A program made the translations under genes and the position numbers. A model generated the notes under the pieces. It had not been told where the DNA came from and searched no databases. It was given only the letters and a program-made list of their open reading frames with translations. Below are positions 14,018-22,075 of a stretch of DNA of 40,750 bases, piece by piece (position 1 is the first letter of the stretch; each line of letters begins with the position of its first letter). The stretch spans positions 1 through 40,750 of the forward strand of contig CANQEX010000007.1 of assembly GCA_947596225.1 (NCBI GenBank), given 5' to 3'. Origin of the DNA: an uncultured Clostridia bacterium. GTDB lineage: Bacteria; Bacillota; Clostridia; TANB77; CAG-508.

Positions 14018-14452
14018 ATGGAAGAAAATAATGATGAGGTTGAAGTTTCAGAAGAAATTTCAGTAGAAGGAAATGATGCTATAAAAATATCAAATGAGGC
14101 TGTTGCTACTTATGCTGGTATAGCAGTAGGAGAAGTACCAGGAGTATATGGAATGGCTGGTGGATTTGCTGGAATAACAGAAGCTTTAAGTGGAAAGAAA
14201 AATTTAACTAAAGGTATAAAAGTAGATGTTGGCGAAAAAGATGCTAAAATAGATGTTAATATAATTGTAGAATATGGTGCTAGAATTCCAGAAGTAGCAT
14301 TTGAAATACAAAATAGAGTAAAAAAATCAGTTGAAAATATGACAGGTTTAAAAGTTTTAGAAGTTAATGTTCATGTTCAAGGTGTTCATGCTTTAACAGA
14401 AAAAGATAAAGAAAAAGAAAATAATGATAGTGAAGAATCAAATGAAGAATAG
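14018..14452 (+). CDS. Asp23/Gls24 family envelope stress protein
   Basis: A 144-residue Asp23 (alkaline shock protein) family member. The core (IKISNEAVATYAGIAVGEVP, VDVGEKDAKIDVNIIVEYGA, IPEVAFEIQNRVKKSVENMT, VLEVNVHVQGV) fits the family closely. Acidic tails flank it on both sides. In staphylococci Asp23 sits under the membrane, held by AmaP, and the loss of the pair triggers a cell-wall stress response. The very next gene is AmaP-like, followed by DUF2273, the usual trio. AAAGGAGG lies 8 bases before ATG, the strongest ribosome site of the operon. Here the trio leads into nusB and xseA. Confidence 0.95.
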   Translation: MEENNDEVEVSEEISVEGNDAIKISNEAVATYAGIAVGEVPGVYGMAGGFAGITEALSGKKNLTKGIKVDVGEKDAKIDVNIIVEYGARIPEVAFEIQNRVKKSVENMTGLKVLEVNVHVQGVHALTEKDKEKENNDSEESNEE

Positions 14453-14467
14453 TAGAGGAGAAAGAAT

Positions 14468-15106
14468 ATGAAATTTATTGATAAATTAGCTTTAAAAATA
14501 TTTTCAATAATTATTTTAATATTGGCAGTAATTTCAATTTTATTGATGACAAGGGTATTAAATTTAGAAGTTATGCTTAAACAGTTAGAACATTTCTTTG
14601 ATGGAGGTGGAAATGCATTAAAAGTTACAATTATTGTATTAGCTGTATTAATGTTACTTGCAATTAAAGGAATTTTCTTTACAAGTAAAAATCAAGATAA
14701 TAGTAAAGAAGGTATTATTTTAGAAAATAATAGTGGAAAATTAGTAATATCTAAAGAAAGTTTAGAAAATTTAATTGCAAGTGTGGTTAAAGATATTCCT
14801 GGTGCAGAAACTGTTTCTAGTAAAACAATTTTAGATAAAAATAAAAACTTAATTGTATATGTTACTGCTATTGTAAGTAAAGATGTAATGATAAAAGATA
14901 TATCTAATGAATTACAAGAAAAGGTAAAAATTGCTATGAAGAAAACAGCTGATTTAGATGTAAAAGAAGTTAATATTAAAATAAAAAATATAACTACTAA
15001 AAAAATAAAAGGATTACCTTCTGCTTCTGATGAAGAAGTTGAAAAAGAAGAAAATGTAAAAGTAACTCCAGAAGAAAGTAATAATCAAGAAAATAAGGAG
15101 GAGTAA
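14468..15106 (+). CDS. amaP: Alkaline shock membrane anchor AmaP-like protein
   Basis: A 212-residue protein with two N-terminal membrane helices (about residues 9-28 and 52-72) around a short extracytoplasmic loop, then a cytosolic domain that resembles Asp23 itself (LVISKESLENLIASVVKDIP, NLIVYVTAIVSKDVMIKDIS, DVKEVNIKIKNI). This is the AmaP layout: membrane anchor plus Asp23-like part that recruits Asp23. A Lys/Glu-rich tail follows. GAGGAG precedes ATG, and the upstream Asp23 gene ends 15 bases before. DUF2273 begins 2 bases after its stop. Confidence 0.9.
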   Translation: MKFIDKLALKIFSIIILILAVISILLMTRVLNLEVMLKQLEHFFDGGGNALKVTIIVLAVLMLLAIKGIFFTSKNQDNSKEGIILENNSGKLVISKESLENLIASVVKDIPGAETVSSKTILDKNKNLIVYVTAIVSKDVMIKDISNELQEKVKIAMKKTADLDVKEVNIKIKNITTKKIKGLPSASDEEVEKEENVKVTPEESNNQENKEE

Positions 15107-15108
15107 TT

Positions 15109-15330
15109 ATGAATGATGATAACGAAAAAAAAGGTTTTAATGCTTTTATTAAAGAATATGGTGGAGCAGTAATAGGAGGCTTAATTGCTCTAATATTGTG
15201 CTTTACAGAATTTTATAAAACATTAGTTTATATAGTTATAGTTTTAGCTGGAATATTTGTAGGAAATTATGTGCAAAAAAATAAACCAAATGTTAAAGAG
15301 AAATTAAAGCAATTAATAGATAAATTTTAG
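15109..15330 (+). CDS. DUF2273 small membrane protein
   Basis: A 73-residue protein with the DUF2273 layout: a polar N terminus, helix one (GGAVIGGLIALILCFTEF), a one-residue turn region (YKTL), helix two (VYIVIVLAGIFVGNYVQ) and a basic tail. It forms a hairpin in the membrane with both ends in the cytosol. DUF2273 genes almost always sit with Asp23 and AmaP, as here, and probably form one membrane complex, although no molecular role is established. AGGAGG overlaps the end of amaP, indicating coupled translation. Confidence 0.92.
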   Translation: MNDDNEKKGFNAFIKEYGGAVIGGLIALILCFTEFYKTLVYIVIVLAGIFVGNYVQKNKPNVKEKLKQLIDKF

Positions 15331-15339
15331 GAGGATATA

Positions 15340-15768
15340 ATGCAAAGGTCTGCAATGCGAGAACTAGCTTTTAAGTTAGTTTATGAAATTGAAATTCAAA
15401 AAGATAGTGAAGAAGATCAATTTGAAATATTTATTGAAAATAATGAAATAACAGATGAAAAAGTTATAGAATATTTAAAAGATATAAAAAATGGTATTAA
15501 AGAAAATACAGAAGCAATAAACTCTTTAATTGTAAAGAATTTAAAAGATAATTGGAGTTTAAATAGAATATCAAAAATTAACTTAAGCTTAATAAAATTA
15601 GCTATATATGAAATGGTTTATAAAAACTTACCATATAAAGTAGCAATTAATGAAGTTGTAGAACTTGCAAAAAAATATGCAGATGAATCTGCTCCTATAT
15701 TTATAAATGGAATATTAGCAAGTGTAGTTAAAGAAAAAAATTTAAATGGAGCGACTAATGAAAATTAA
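15340..15768 (+). CDS. nusB: Transcription antitermination factor NusB
   Basis: A 142-residue all-helical NusB. With S10 (NusE) it binds boxA RNA in rRNA operon leaders and supports antitermination. Family landmarks are RSAMRELAFKLVYEIE at the start, NWSLNRISKINLSLIKLAIYEM and PYKVAINEVVELAKKYADE with FINGILASV near the end. AGGAGG lies 5 bases before ATG. The gene overlaps xseA by 11 bases. Confidence 0.95.
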   Translation: MQRSAMRELAFKLVYEIEIQKDSEEDQFEIFIENNEITDEKVIEYLKDIKNGIKENTEAINSLIVKNLKDNWSLNRISKINLSLIKLAIYEMVYKNLPYKVAINEVVELAKKYADESAPIFINGILASVVKEKNLNGATNEN

Positions 15769-16945
15769 TCCTATTTCTGTAACAGAATTAAATAGATATG
15801 TAAAGGAAAAAGTAGCAGATGATGAATTTTTAAACAGCGTATTTGTAAAAGGAGAAATTTCTAATTTTAAGCATCATTATACTGGTCATATGTATTTTAC
15901 GCTAAAAGATGAAAATTCTCTTATAAAATGCGTCATGTTTAAAACTTCAACTGCTACTTTAAATTTTGTTCCAAAAGATGGAATGAAAGTATTGGTTTTA
16001 GGTTCTGTTTCAGTTTTTGAAAGAGATGGAATCTATCAAATATATTGCAAAGCAATGCAAGAAGATGGAATGGGAAATTTATATACAGCTTATGAGAAAT
16101 TAAAGGCAAAATTATCTGATGAAGGGCTTTTTGATGAATCACATAAAAAAAAGATACCATTTATGCCAAAAATAATTGGTGTTTTAACTTCAAATACAGG
16201 TGCTGTAATTAGAGATATAATAAATGTATCAACTAGAAGAAATCCAAATGTTTATATAAGGCTTTTACCAGTTCCAGTTCAAGGAGAAGGAGCTGCAATA
16301 AAAATTGCTAATGGAATAAAATTGATGAATGAAAAAAAATTAGCAGATGTAATTATAGTTGCTAGAGGTGGTGGATCTTTAGAAGATTTATGGCCTTTTA
16401 ATGAAGAAATTGTTGCAAGAGCAATATATGATTCAGAACTTCCTGTTATTTCTGCAGTTGGACATGAAACAGATTTTACAATAGCAGATTTTGTTGCAGA
16501 TTTAAGAGCTCCAACACCTTCTGCAGCAGCTGAACTTGCAGTTACTGATACTTCAGAATTATTGTATGATATTAATTTATGCGAAAAAAGATTGAAAATG
16601 GCTTTAAATAGAAAATTAGAAATTATGAGATTAAGATATGAAAAGTGTTTAAGTTCTAAAGTTTATAAAGAACCATTACAAAAAATAAATGATTATTATA
16701 TCCAAGTTGATAGATTTATTAAATCTATGGAAAATAATACTACTAAAAAATTAAAGGATTCAAAAATACAAGCTACAAAATTAATTACAAAATTGGATAC
16801 ATTAAGTCCTTTAAAAACACTTATAAGAGGATATTGTTTAACAGAATATAATGGAAAAATAATAACTAAAGCTAGTAATTTGAAAAAAGATATGGAAATA
16901 GATTTAAAATTCCAAGATGGAAATGCTAAGGCAAAAGTAATTTAA
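15758..16945 (+). CDS. xseA: Exodeoxyribonuclease VII large subunit
   Basis: A 395-residue catalytic subunit of exonuclease VII, which trims single-stranded DNA with several XseB subunits. An N-terminal OB-fold (residues 1-100; VKGEISNFKHHYTGHMYFTL) is followed by the catalytic domain with GVLTSNTGAVIRDI, VARGGGSLEDLWPFNEE, VISAVGHETDFTIADFVADL and RAPTPSAAAEL, the conserved core of the family. A coiled-coil C-terminal region follows. I use ATG 15758, since GGAG lies 7 bases upstream and MKINPISVTELN fits relatives; the ATG at 15746 would swallow that site. The nusB overlap suggests coupling. xseB is separated from it by one other gene. Confidence 0.95.
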   Translation: MKINPISVTELNRYVKEKVADDEFLNSVFVKGEISNFKHHYTGHMYFTLKDENSLIKCVMFKTSTATLNFVPKDGMKVLVLGSVSVFERDGIYQIYCKAMQEDGMGNLYTAYEKLKAKLSDEGLFDESHKKKIPFMPKIIGVLTSNTGAVIRDIINVSTRRNPNVYIRLLPVPVQGEGAAIKIANGIKLMNEKKLADVIIVARGGGSLEDLWPFNEEIVARAIYDSELPVISAVGHETDFTIADFVADLRAPTPSAAAELAVTDTSELLYDINLCEKRLKMALNRKLEIMRLRYEKCLSSKVYKEPLQKINDYYIQVDRFIKSMENNTTKKLKDSKIQATKLITKLDTLSPLKTLIRGYCLTEYNGKIITKASNLKKDMEIDLKFQDGNAKAKVI

Positions 16946-16971
16946 AATAGAAAAGAAAGAGAGTGATACAT

Positions 16972-17478
16972 ATGGACAAGAAAATGAAAATAAAAATAAA
17001 AATAATCATAGCTGTTGTGGTAATTTTGCTTACAATAGCTTGTGGCGTTTCTGCATTTTATATAACTAGCAATCATAATGAAGAAAATGATATTAATAAT
17101 GAGGCAGAAAATAATACAATTATTGAAAATGAGATTATTCAAGAAAATGTTGTAGATGAAAATATTATACAAGAAAATGTTGCAAAACCAGAAACAAATA
17201 CACAAATACAAACACCTGTTATAGAGAATGTTACTCCTGTGGCACCACAAGGCACTGCATATGAATCTGATTCAGATGTTGGTACAACAAATAAAAAACA
17301 AGAGGCAATAAATTTAGTAAAACAAAAATGGGGAGAAGATAATACTGTAACTTTTAGTTGTGATTCAGTAACTGCAAATGGTGAATATATAATAGCAGTA
17401 ACTTCTTTAGAAACAGCTACAGTTAAAAATTATTTTATAGTCAATTTAGAAAATAAAACTGTTACAGTAGATTATTAA
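16972..17478 (+). CDS. Membrane-anchored extracytoplasmic protein, unknown
   Basis: A 168-residue protein lying between xseA and xseB. A basic start (MDKKMKIKIKI) and a hydrophobic helix (about residues 10-30) make an N-terminal anchor. The Cys in LLTIACGVSAF is not in a proper lipobox. A low-complexity Asn/Glu linker contains two near-repeats (EIIQENVVDENIIQENVAKP). The last 60 residues (KKQEAINLVKQKWGEDNTVT, then a strand-rich stretch ending NKTVTVDY) look like a single small PepSY-like alpha/beta unit; that is a weak inference. ATG 16972 is chosen over GTG 16963, because AGAGAG precedes it. I do not recognise a family. Confidence 0.75.
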   Translation: MDKKMKIKIKIIIAVVVILLTIACGVSAFYITSNHNEENDINNEAENNTIIENEIIQENVVDENIIQENVAKPETNTQIQTPVIENVTPVAPQGTAYESDSDVGTTNKKQEAINLVKQKWGEDNTVTFSCDSVTANGEYIIAVTSLETATVKNYFIVNLENKTVTVDY

Positions 17479-17492
17479 GAAAGGGTATAGAA

Positions 17493-17726
17493 ATGAGTAA
17501 AAAAGAAGAAAATTTTGAAGAATTAATGAACAAATTGGAAGATATTACTAATAAATTGGAAAAAGAACAATTATCTTTAGATGATTCTGTAAAGCTATTT
17601 GAAGAAGGTATGAAAATTTCTAAAGAATGTAATTCTAAATTAGAAGATGCTGAAAAAAGAATAACAATATTAATAAATGAAGGAGATAACATAAAGGAGG
17701 AAAACTTCAATCCAGAAGGTGAATAA
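17493..17726 (+). CDS. xseB: Exodeoxyribonuclease VII small subunit
   Basis: A 77-residue helical XseB. NFEELMNKLEDITNKLEKEQ and LSLDDSVKLFEEGMKISKEC are the defining helical hairpin that packs several copies around XseA. It ends with a short acidic tail. AAAGGG lies about 7 bases before ATG. The 17719 region of its end overlaps a possible GTG of the next gene, but a ribosome site favours a later start there. Confidence 0.95.
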   Translation: MSKKEENFEELMNKLEDITNKLEKEQLSLDDSVKLFEEGMKISKECNSKLEDAEKRITILINEGDNIKEENFNPEGE

Positions 17727-17730
17727 TAAT

Positions 17731-18171
17731 ATGCAAGTTTTAAATGAAATTTTTACAAATAAATGTGTATATGTACCGTTTTTTCTGTGGTTTTTTATAC
17801 AAATTTTTAAAGTAGTTACAGATTTAGTTATTAATAGAAAATTAAATGTAAAAAGATTAGTTGGTGCTGGTGGTATGCCTAGTTCTCATTCTGCTGTTGT
17901 TACTTCACTTGCTGTATGTATTGGAGAACAGTATGGTTTTGGTTCAGGTATTTTTGCAATTTCATTAATAATGGCTTGTGTAGTTATGTATGATGCAGCA
18001 GGAATTAGAAGAGCTGCTGGAAAACAGGCTAGAATTATTAATAAAATTTTAGATACACCTGGTCTTACTACAGTTGAAGTACAAGAAAAATTAATAGAAG
18101 CATTAGGTCATACACCAATTCAAGTTTTTGTTGGAGCTATTCTTGGAATTGTAGTAGGTTTTTTAGTATAG
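17731..18171 (+). CDS. Divergent PAP2 family membrane protein (DUF212)
   Basis: A 146-residue membrane protein of the DUF212 family, distantly related to PAP2 acid phosphatases. Marks are the GAGGMPSSHSAVVTSLA segment and YDAAGIRRAAGKQA, with a C-terminal GHTPIQVFVGAILGI. Three to four membrane helices are predicted. Bacterial DUF212 proteins (YuiD-like) have no established substrate. ATG 17731 is preferred because AGAAGGTG lies about 9 bases upstream; GTG 17719 would place the start inside that site. fhs begins 12 bases after its stop. Confidence 0.92.
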   Translation: MQVLNEIFTNKCVYVPFFLWFFIQIFKVVTDLVINRKLNVKRLVGAGGMPSSHSAVVTSLAVCIGEQYGFGSGIFAISLIMACVVMYDAAGIRRAAGKQARIINKILDTPGLTTVEVQEKLIEALGHTPIQVFVGAILGIVVGFLV

Positions 18172-18183
18172 GAGGGATTAATT

Positions 18184-19845
18184 ATGACTGATATTGAAAT
18201 AGCAAGAAGTGTAAAATTAGATGAAATTACAAATGTTGCCAAAAAGTTTGGAATTGATGAAAAATATTTAGAAAATTATGGTAAATATAAGGCAAAAATT
18301 ACTAAAGAATTTATTGATAAAACAAAAGATAATAATGAAGGAAAATTAATTTTAGTAACTGCAATTAATCCAACACCACTTGGAGAAGGTAAAACAACAG
18401 TTGCAATAGGACTTTCAGATGCGTTAAATAGAATTGGAAAAAAATCTGTTTTAGCACTAAGAGAGCCATCACTTGGACCAGTTTTTGGAATAAAAGGTGG
18501 AGCTACTGGTGGTGGATTTGCTCAGGTTGCACCAATGGAAGACATAAATTTACATTTTACTGGAGATATTCATGCTATTACCTCTGCAAATAATTTATTA
18601 TCAGCAATGATTGATAATCATTTATACTATGGAAATAAATTAGGTTTTAAAAAAGTTATTTGGAAAAGATGTGTAGATTTAAATGATAGAGCATTAAGAG
18701 AAGTTGAAATTGGTTTATCAAAAGAAAAAAATATGGTTCCAAGAGAAGATGGTTTTGATATTTCGGTTGCTTCAGAAATTATGGCTATTTTTTGTTTAGC
18801 AAAAGATATTAAAGATTTAGAGAGAAGATTGGGAAATATAATTGTTGGGTATAATCAAGAGGATAAGCCAATTTTTGCAAAAGATTTAAAAGCAGAAGGG
18901 GCATTAACTGTTTTATTAAAAGATGCTATAAATCCAAATGTTGTTCAAACTTTAGAACATAATTTAGCTATTGTACATGGAGGACCTTTTGCAAATATTG
19001 CACATGGTTGTAATAGTGTTATTGCTACAAAACTTGCTTTAAAGCTAGGTGATTTTGTTGTAACAGAAGCTGGTTTTGGAGCAGATCTTGGAGCAGAAAA
19101 ATTTGTCAATATAAAATGTAGAAAAGCAGGTTTAAATCCAAAAGTAGCAGTTTGTGTTGCTACATTAAAAGCTTTGAAATACCATGGTGGTGCAAAACAA
19201 TCTGAATGTTCAGAAGAAAATTTAGAAGCTCTTGAAATAGGAATAGAAAATTTAATTAGACATGTTGATAATATAAAAAACAAATATGGGTTAACTCCTA
19301 TTGTTGCAATAAATAGATATAAAAATGATACTGAAAAAGAAATAAAGTTTTTACAAGAAAAATTATCTAAAATTGGTGTAGATTTGAGTTTAGTAGAAGT
19401 TTGGGCAAAAGGTGGAGAAGGTGCAATTGATCTAGCTCAAAAAATTGTTAAATTAGTAGAAATAGAAAATAAAATAAATTTTGTGTATAAAGATAATGAA
19501 AATATAAAACAGAAAATTGAAAAAGTTGCGAAAGAGGTTTATGGTGCAGAAGGAGTTGAATATTTAGAAAATTCAGAACAAGAAATAGCTCAAATTGAGA
19601 AGCTGGGATATGGAAAATATCCTGTATGTATTGCAAAAACACAATATTCTTTTTCAGATGATCCAAAAAATTTATTATGTAATGAACCATATAAAATAGG
19701 AGTAAAAGAAGTAATTGTAAAAAATGGAGCAGAATTTGTTGTTGTAAAAACAGGAAAAATATTTACAATGCCTGGTTTACCAAAAGTTCCAGCAGCTGAA
19801 CAAATTAGAGTAGATGAAAATGGAAATGTAGTAGGAATATTTTAG
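18184..19845 (+). CDS. fhs: Formate-tetrahydrofolate ligase
   Basis: A 553-residue Fhs, which uses ATP to join formate to tetrahydrofolate, giving 10-formyl-THF. P-loop-like NPTPLGEGKTTVAIGL is at about residues 61-76. The nearly invariant EPSLGPVFGIKGGATGGGFA, PMEDINLHFTGDIHAIT and EAGFGADLGAEKF blocks follow. The C-terminal end TMPGLPKVPAAEQI is intact. Length is full. In Clostridia the product feeds purine synthesis, Met-tRNA formylation (fmt, 12959) and, where present, acetogenesis; no other one-carbon gene is in the window. GGAGGG precedes ATG. A bidirectional terminator follows. Confidence 0.98.
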   Translation: MTDIEIARSVKLDEITNVAKKFGIDEKYLENYGKYKAKITKEFIDKTKDNNEGKLILVTAINPTPLGEGKTTVAIGLSDALNRIGKKSVLALREPSLGPVFGIKGGATGGGFAQVAPMEDINLHFTGDIHAITSANNLLSAMIDNHLYYGNKLGFKKVIWKRCVDLNDRALREVEIGLSKEKNMVPREDGFDISVASEIMAIFCLAKDIKDLERRLGNIIVGYNQEDKPIFAKDLKAEGALTVLLKDAINPNVVQTLEHNLAIVHGGPFANIAHGCNSVIATKLALKLGDFVVTEAGFGADLGAEKFVNIKCRKAGLNPKVAVCVATLKALKYHGGAKQSECSEENLEALEIGIENLIRHVDNIKNKYGLTPIVAINRYKNDTEKEIKFLQEKLSKIGVDLSLVEVWAKGGEGAIDLAQKIVKLVEIENKINFVYKDNENIKQKIEKVAKEVYGAEGVEYLENSEQEIAQIEKLGYGKYPVCIAKTQYSFSDDPKNLLCNEPYKIGVKEVIVKNGAEFVVVKTGKIFTMPGLPKVPAAEQIRVDENGNVVGIF

Positions 19846-19862
19846 AAAAACTATATAATTTA

Positions 19863-19888
19863 AAAGAGCAAGTTTAATCTTGCTCTTT
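19863..19888. terminator. Bidirectional terminator overlapping a stop codon
   Basis: AAAGAGCAAG (19863-19872) pairs with CTTGCTCTTT (19879-19888) over a 6-base loop. The loop contains the minus-strand stop codon of the 19874 gene, and one stem arm encodes its last residues. Confidence 0.9.
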
Positions 19889-21172
19889 ATTTGTATTTAA
19901 ATTTTTATTTATAAATCTAGGAATTGCATAGAATATTTTGCAAAAAGCTAATTTTATTTTTTTCTTAAACAAATAAAATTTACTTAAAGATCTAGCACTA
20001 ACTATGTAATTATCTTTAACTTCAACTAATGATTTTGATTCATCTGTAGAATCATCATTACTAATATTAAATATATCCATAAGAGATTCTTCATCATAAA
20101 AATCATTATCAGTATCTGATGAACTTTCTTCATTGGTAGTTATGTTTTCTGAAATATTTTCTTCAGTTGAAAGTGAAACTCTAGAATTTTCAACACTTTT
20201 ATATAAATCACTTATTAATTCATTAATTTTTTTGTTTAATTCAAAATCATTTTGCAAATCTTCTGCTGATTCTTTAAAATCTAATGCTTCTATATCGTTA
20301 ATTTCGATTTTATTATTGTTATCATCTTGAATATTAGTTGAGAAATCTTCAACTTCTTTAGCTTCTGTGTTGTCAATAGATAAATCATTTTTTTCAATTT
20401 CAGTAACAATAGCATTATTATCATCTGAAGTTTTTTCAGGAGAAGTATGTAATAAATCTTCAAAATTTTCTTCCTCATCAAATACAGAAGAAGATACAAT
20501 AGGTGTTAATATTTCATTTATTAATGAATTCATATTAAAATTATTTTCTCCAGTTTCTTCCTTTTGAACTTCATTTGAAGCTAAAATATTATTTAATAAT
20601 TCTTGTTTTTCATTGTTTTCATTATTTTCATAAATATCATTAAATAAAACTTCTATGTCATTATCTAAATTTTTTTCTTCAGTAGAATTTACTAGAGAAT
20701 CTTCTATATTAACAGGTTCATTTTCTTCTAAATCAATATCAAATGCTTCAATATTTTCTTCATTAGAAATAGAAACAGGTTTTTTTGCTTCTTCTTTATA
20801 TAAATCTACTGAAAGTAAATTATCTAAAATATCAGATATAATGTTTTCATTTATTATAAATGATTGGTTGGGTAATTGTTTTGTAATAGGACAACTATAA
20901 TTTTGACTATTATTATTATCCCATTGATTATATGAATCTTTAAAACAGAAGTTAAATGTATCAAAATTTTCTAATAATTTTATATCAACAACAAATCCTT
21001 CTTCTGTTTTTGTCATCTTTTGTTCTCTTGTATGAGTCCAATTTTCACCATAACCATATACTATACTTACTAAATCTGAGTTGTTTTTAAACAAGCTTCC
21101 AGAGTAAGTAATTGTACAGTACTCATTTTCAGTTAATTCACGATTAAATTTTATATCGGTAAAAAAGTTCAT
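19874..21172 (-). CDS. Cytosolic CBM25-like protein with acidic linker and basic C-terminal helix
   Basis: A 432-residue protein without a signal peptide. Residues 1 to about 95 resemble a starch/glycogen-binding module of the CBM25/53 kind: ITYSGSLFKNNSDLVSIVYG, GENWTHTREQKM, and the FDTFNFCFKDSYNQWDNN block with aromatic residues and NNN as in sugar-binding sites. About 270 residues of highly acidic, Ser/Asn/Glu-rich low-complexity sequence follow. The end (about 390-430) turns basic and aromatic (KFYLFKKKIKLAFCKIFYAI), like an amphipathic membrane-contacting helix. ATG 21172 is taken as the start, since AGGAG lies 11 bases upstream and overlaps the GTG at 21184. The likely role is binding intracellular glucan; that is inference from the fold-like pattern only. 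Confidence 0.65.
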   Translation of the reverse strand: MNFFTDIKFNRELTENEYCTITYSGSLFKNNSDLVSIVYGYGENWTHTREQKMTKTEEGFVVDIKLLENFDTFNFCFKDSYNQWDNNNSQNYSCPITKQLPNQSFIINENIISDILDNLLSVDLYKEEAKKPVSISNEENIEAFDIDLEENEPVNIEDSLVNSTEEKNLDNDIEVLFNDIYENNENNEKQELLNNILASNEVQKEETGENNFNMNSLINEILTPIVSSSVFDEEENFEDLLHTSPEKTSDDNNAIVTEIEKNDLSIDNTEAKEVEDFSTNIQDDNNNKIEINDIEALDFKESAEDLQNDFELNKKINELISDLYKSVENSRVSLSTEENISENITTNEESSSDTDNDFYDEESLMDIFNISNDDSTDESKSLVEVKDNYIVSARSLSKFYLFKKKIKLAFCKIFYAIPRFINKNLNTNKEQD

Positions 21173-21206
21173 TTTGTGAAACACTCCTATACAATATTAT
21201 AAATGT

Positions 21207-21235
21207 ATTATAATAATAAATTATTTTTTTTTCAA
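21207..21235 (-). promoter_or_regulatory. Sigma-A promoter of the CBM25-like gene
   Basis: Minus strand: -35 TTGAAA (complement of 21230-21235), a 17-base spacer and -10 TATAAT (complement of 21207-21212), about 35 bases before the start. Confidence 0.8.
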
Positions 21236-21368
21236 GGTATTATCAATAAAATAATATTACATTTGTGTTACATTATGTAAAAAAAACAGTATAAATTTGG
21301 TAAATTAGTAAATAATAGATTTAGAAATAAATTGTATTTTGAAAGGAGAGTAAAGATAAATAAAATAT

Positions 21369-22031
21369 ATGAAAAAAAGAAGTTTTTTTATTATATTATT
21401 AATGATAATTTTGGTTGCAATAAGCATATATCCAGTTTGTTTTGCAATATCAAGATATGGTTCTAGGGGAAATGAAGTAAAACAAATTCAAAGTAAGTTA
21501 AGAGCGTGGGGATATTATACAGGAAGTGTAGATGGAATTTATGGTTCTAAAACATTTGAAGCTGTGAAGAAATTTCAAAAGAAAAATGGATTAACAGTAG
21601 ATGGAATTGCTGGGACTAAAACTTTAAATGCATTAGGAATTAATTCCTCTAATAATTCTAGTGGTGGAAGTAGTAGTAATAATACAGATGTTAATTTGCT
21701 TAGTAAATTAGTTTATGCAGAGGCAAGAGGAGAACCGTATAAAGGTATGGTTGCTGTTGCTTCTACAGTATTAAATAGAGTATCAGATTCTAGATTTCCA
21801 AATAGTATTGCTGGAGTAATATATCAATCAGGAGCTTATACATGTGTTTCTGATGGACAAATTAATTTAACTCCAGATTCACAAGCTAAAAAAGCTGCAC
21901 AGGATGCAATAAATGGATGGGATCCAACCTCTGGGTGTGTATATTACTTTAATCCTAGTACAGCAACTTCAGCTTGGATATGGAGTAGACCTCAGGTTAT
22001 AACTATAGGAAAACATATTTTTTGTAAATAA
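21369..22031 (+). CDS. sleB: Spore cortex-lytic enzyme SleB-like
   Basis: A 220-residue secreted cortex hydrolase. A signal peptide (residues 1-26) ends VCFA. Residues about 29-92 form a peptidoglycan-binding domain (GSRGNEVKQIQSKLRAWGYY, VDGIYGSKTFEAVKKFQ). A short Ser/Asn linker precedes the hydrolase domain (about 107-220) with LVYAEARGEPYKGMVAVAST, whose Glu in YAEARGE is the expected catalytic acid, and YFNPSTATSAWIW. SleB-type lytic transglycosylases cleave the muramic-lactam cortex during germination; such proteins are usually made in the forespore under sigma-G. I see no clean sigma-G promoter. No YpeB partner lies beside it. Confidence 0.93.
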   Translation: MKKRSFFIILLMIILVAISIYPVCFAISRYGSRGNEVKQIQSKLRAWGYYTGSVDGIYGSKTFEAVKKFQKKNGLTVDGIAGTKTLNALGINSSNNSSGGSSSNNTDVNLLSKLVYAEARGEPYKGMVAVASTVLNRVSDSRFPNSIAGVIYQSGAYTCVSDGQINLTPDSQAKKAAQDAINGWDPTSGCVYYFNPSTATSAWIWSRPQVITIGKHIFCK

Positions 22032-22040
22032 TAAAATTAT

Positions 22041-22075
22041 GGAAAGCCAAAGAGAAAGGCTTTCCTATTTATTTT
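22041..22075. terminator. Terminator after sleB
   Basis: GGAAAGCC (22041-22048) pairs with GGCTTTCC (22058-22065) over a 9-base loop, with TATTTATTTT after. It may also serve the convergent MFS gene. Confidence 0.8.

Noticed and set aside
15746..15757. Earlier ATG for xseA
   Set aside because: It would cover the only ribosome site; MKINPIS at 15758 fits family starts.
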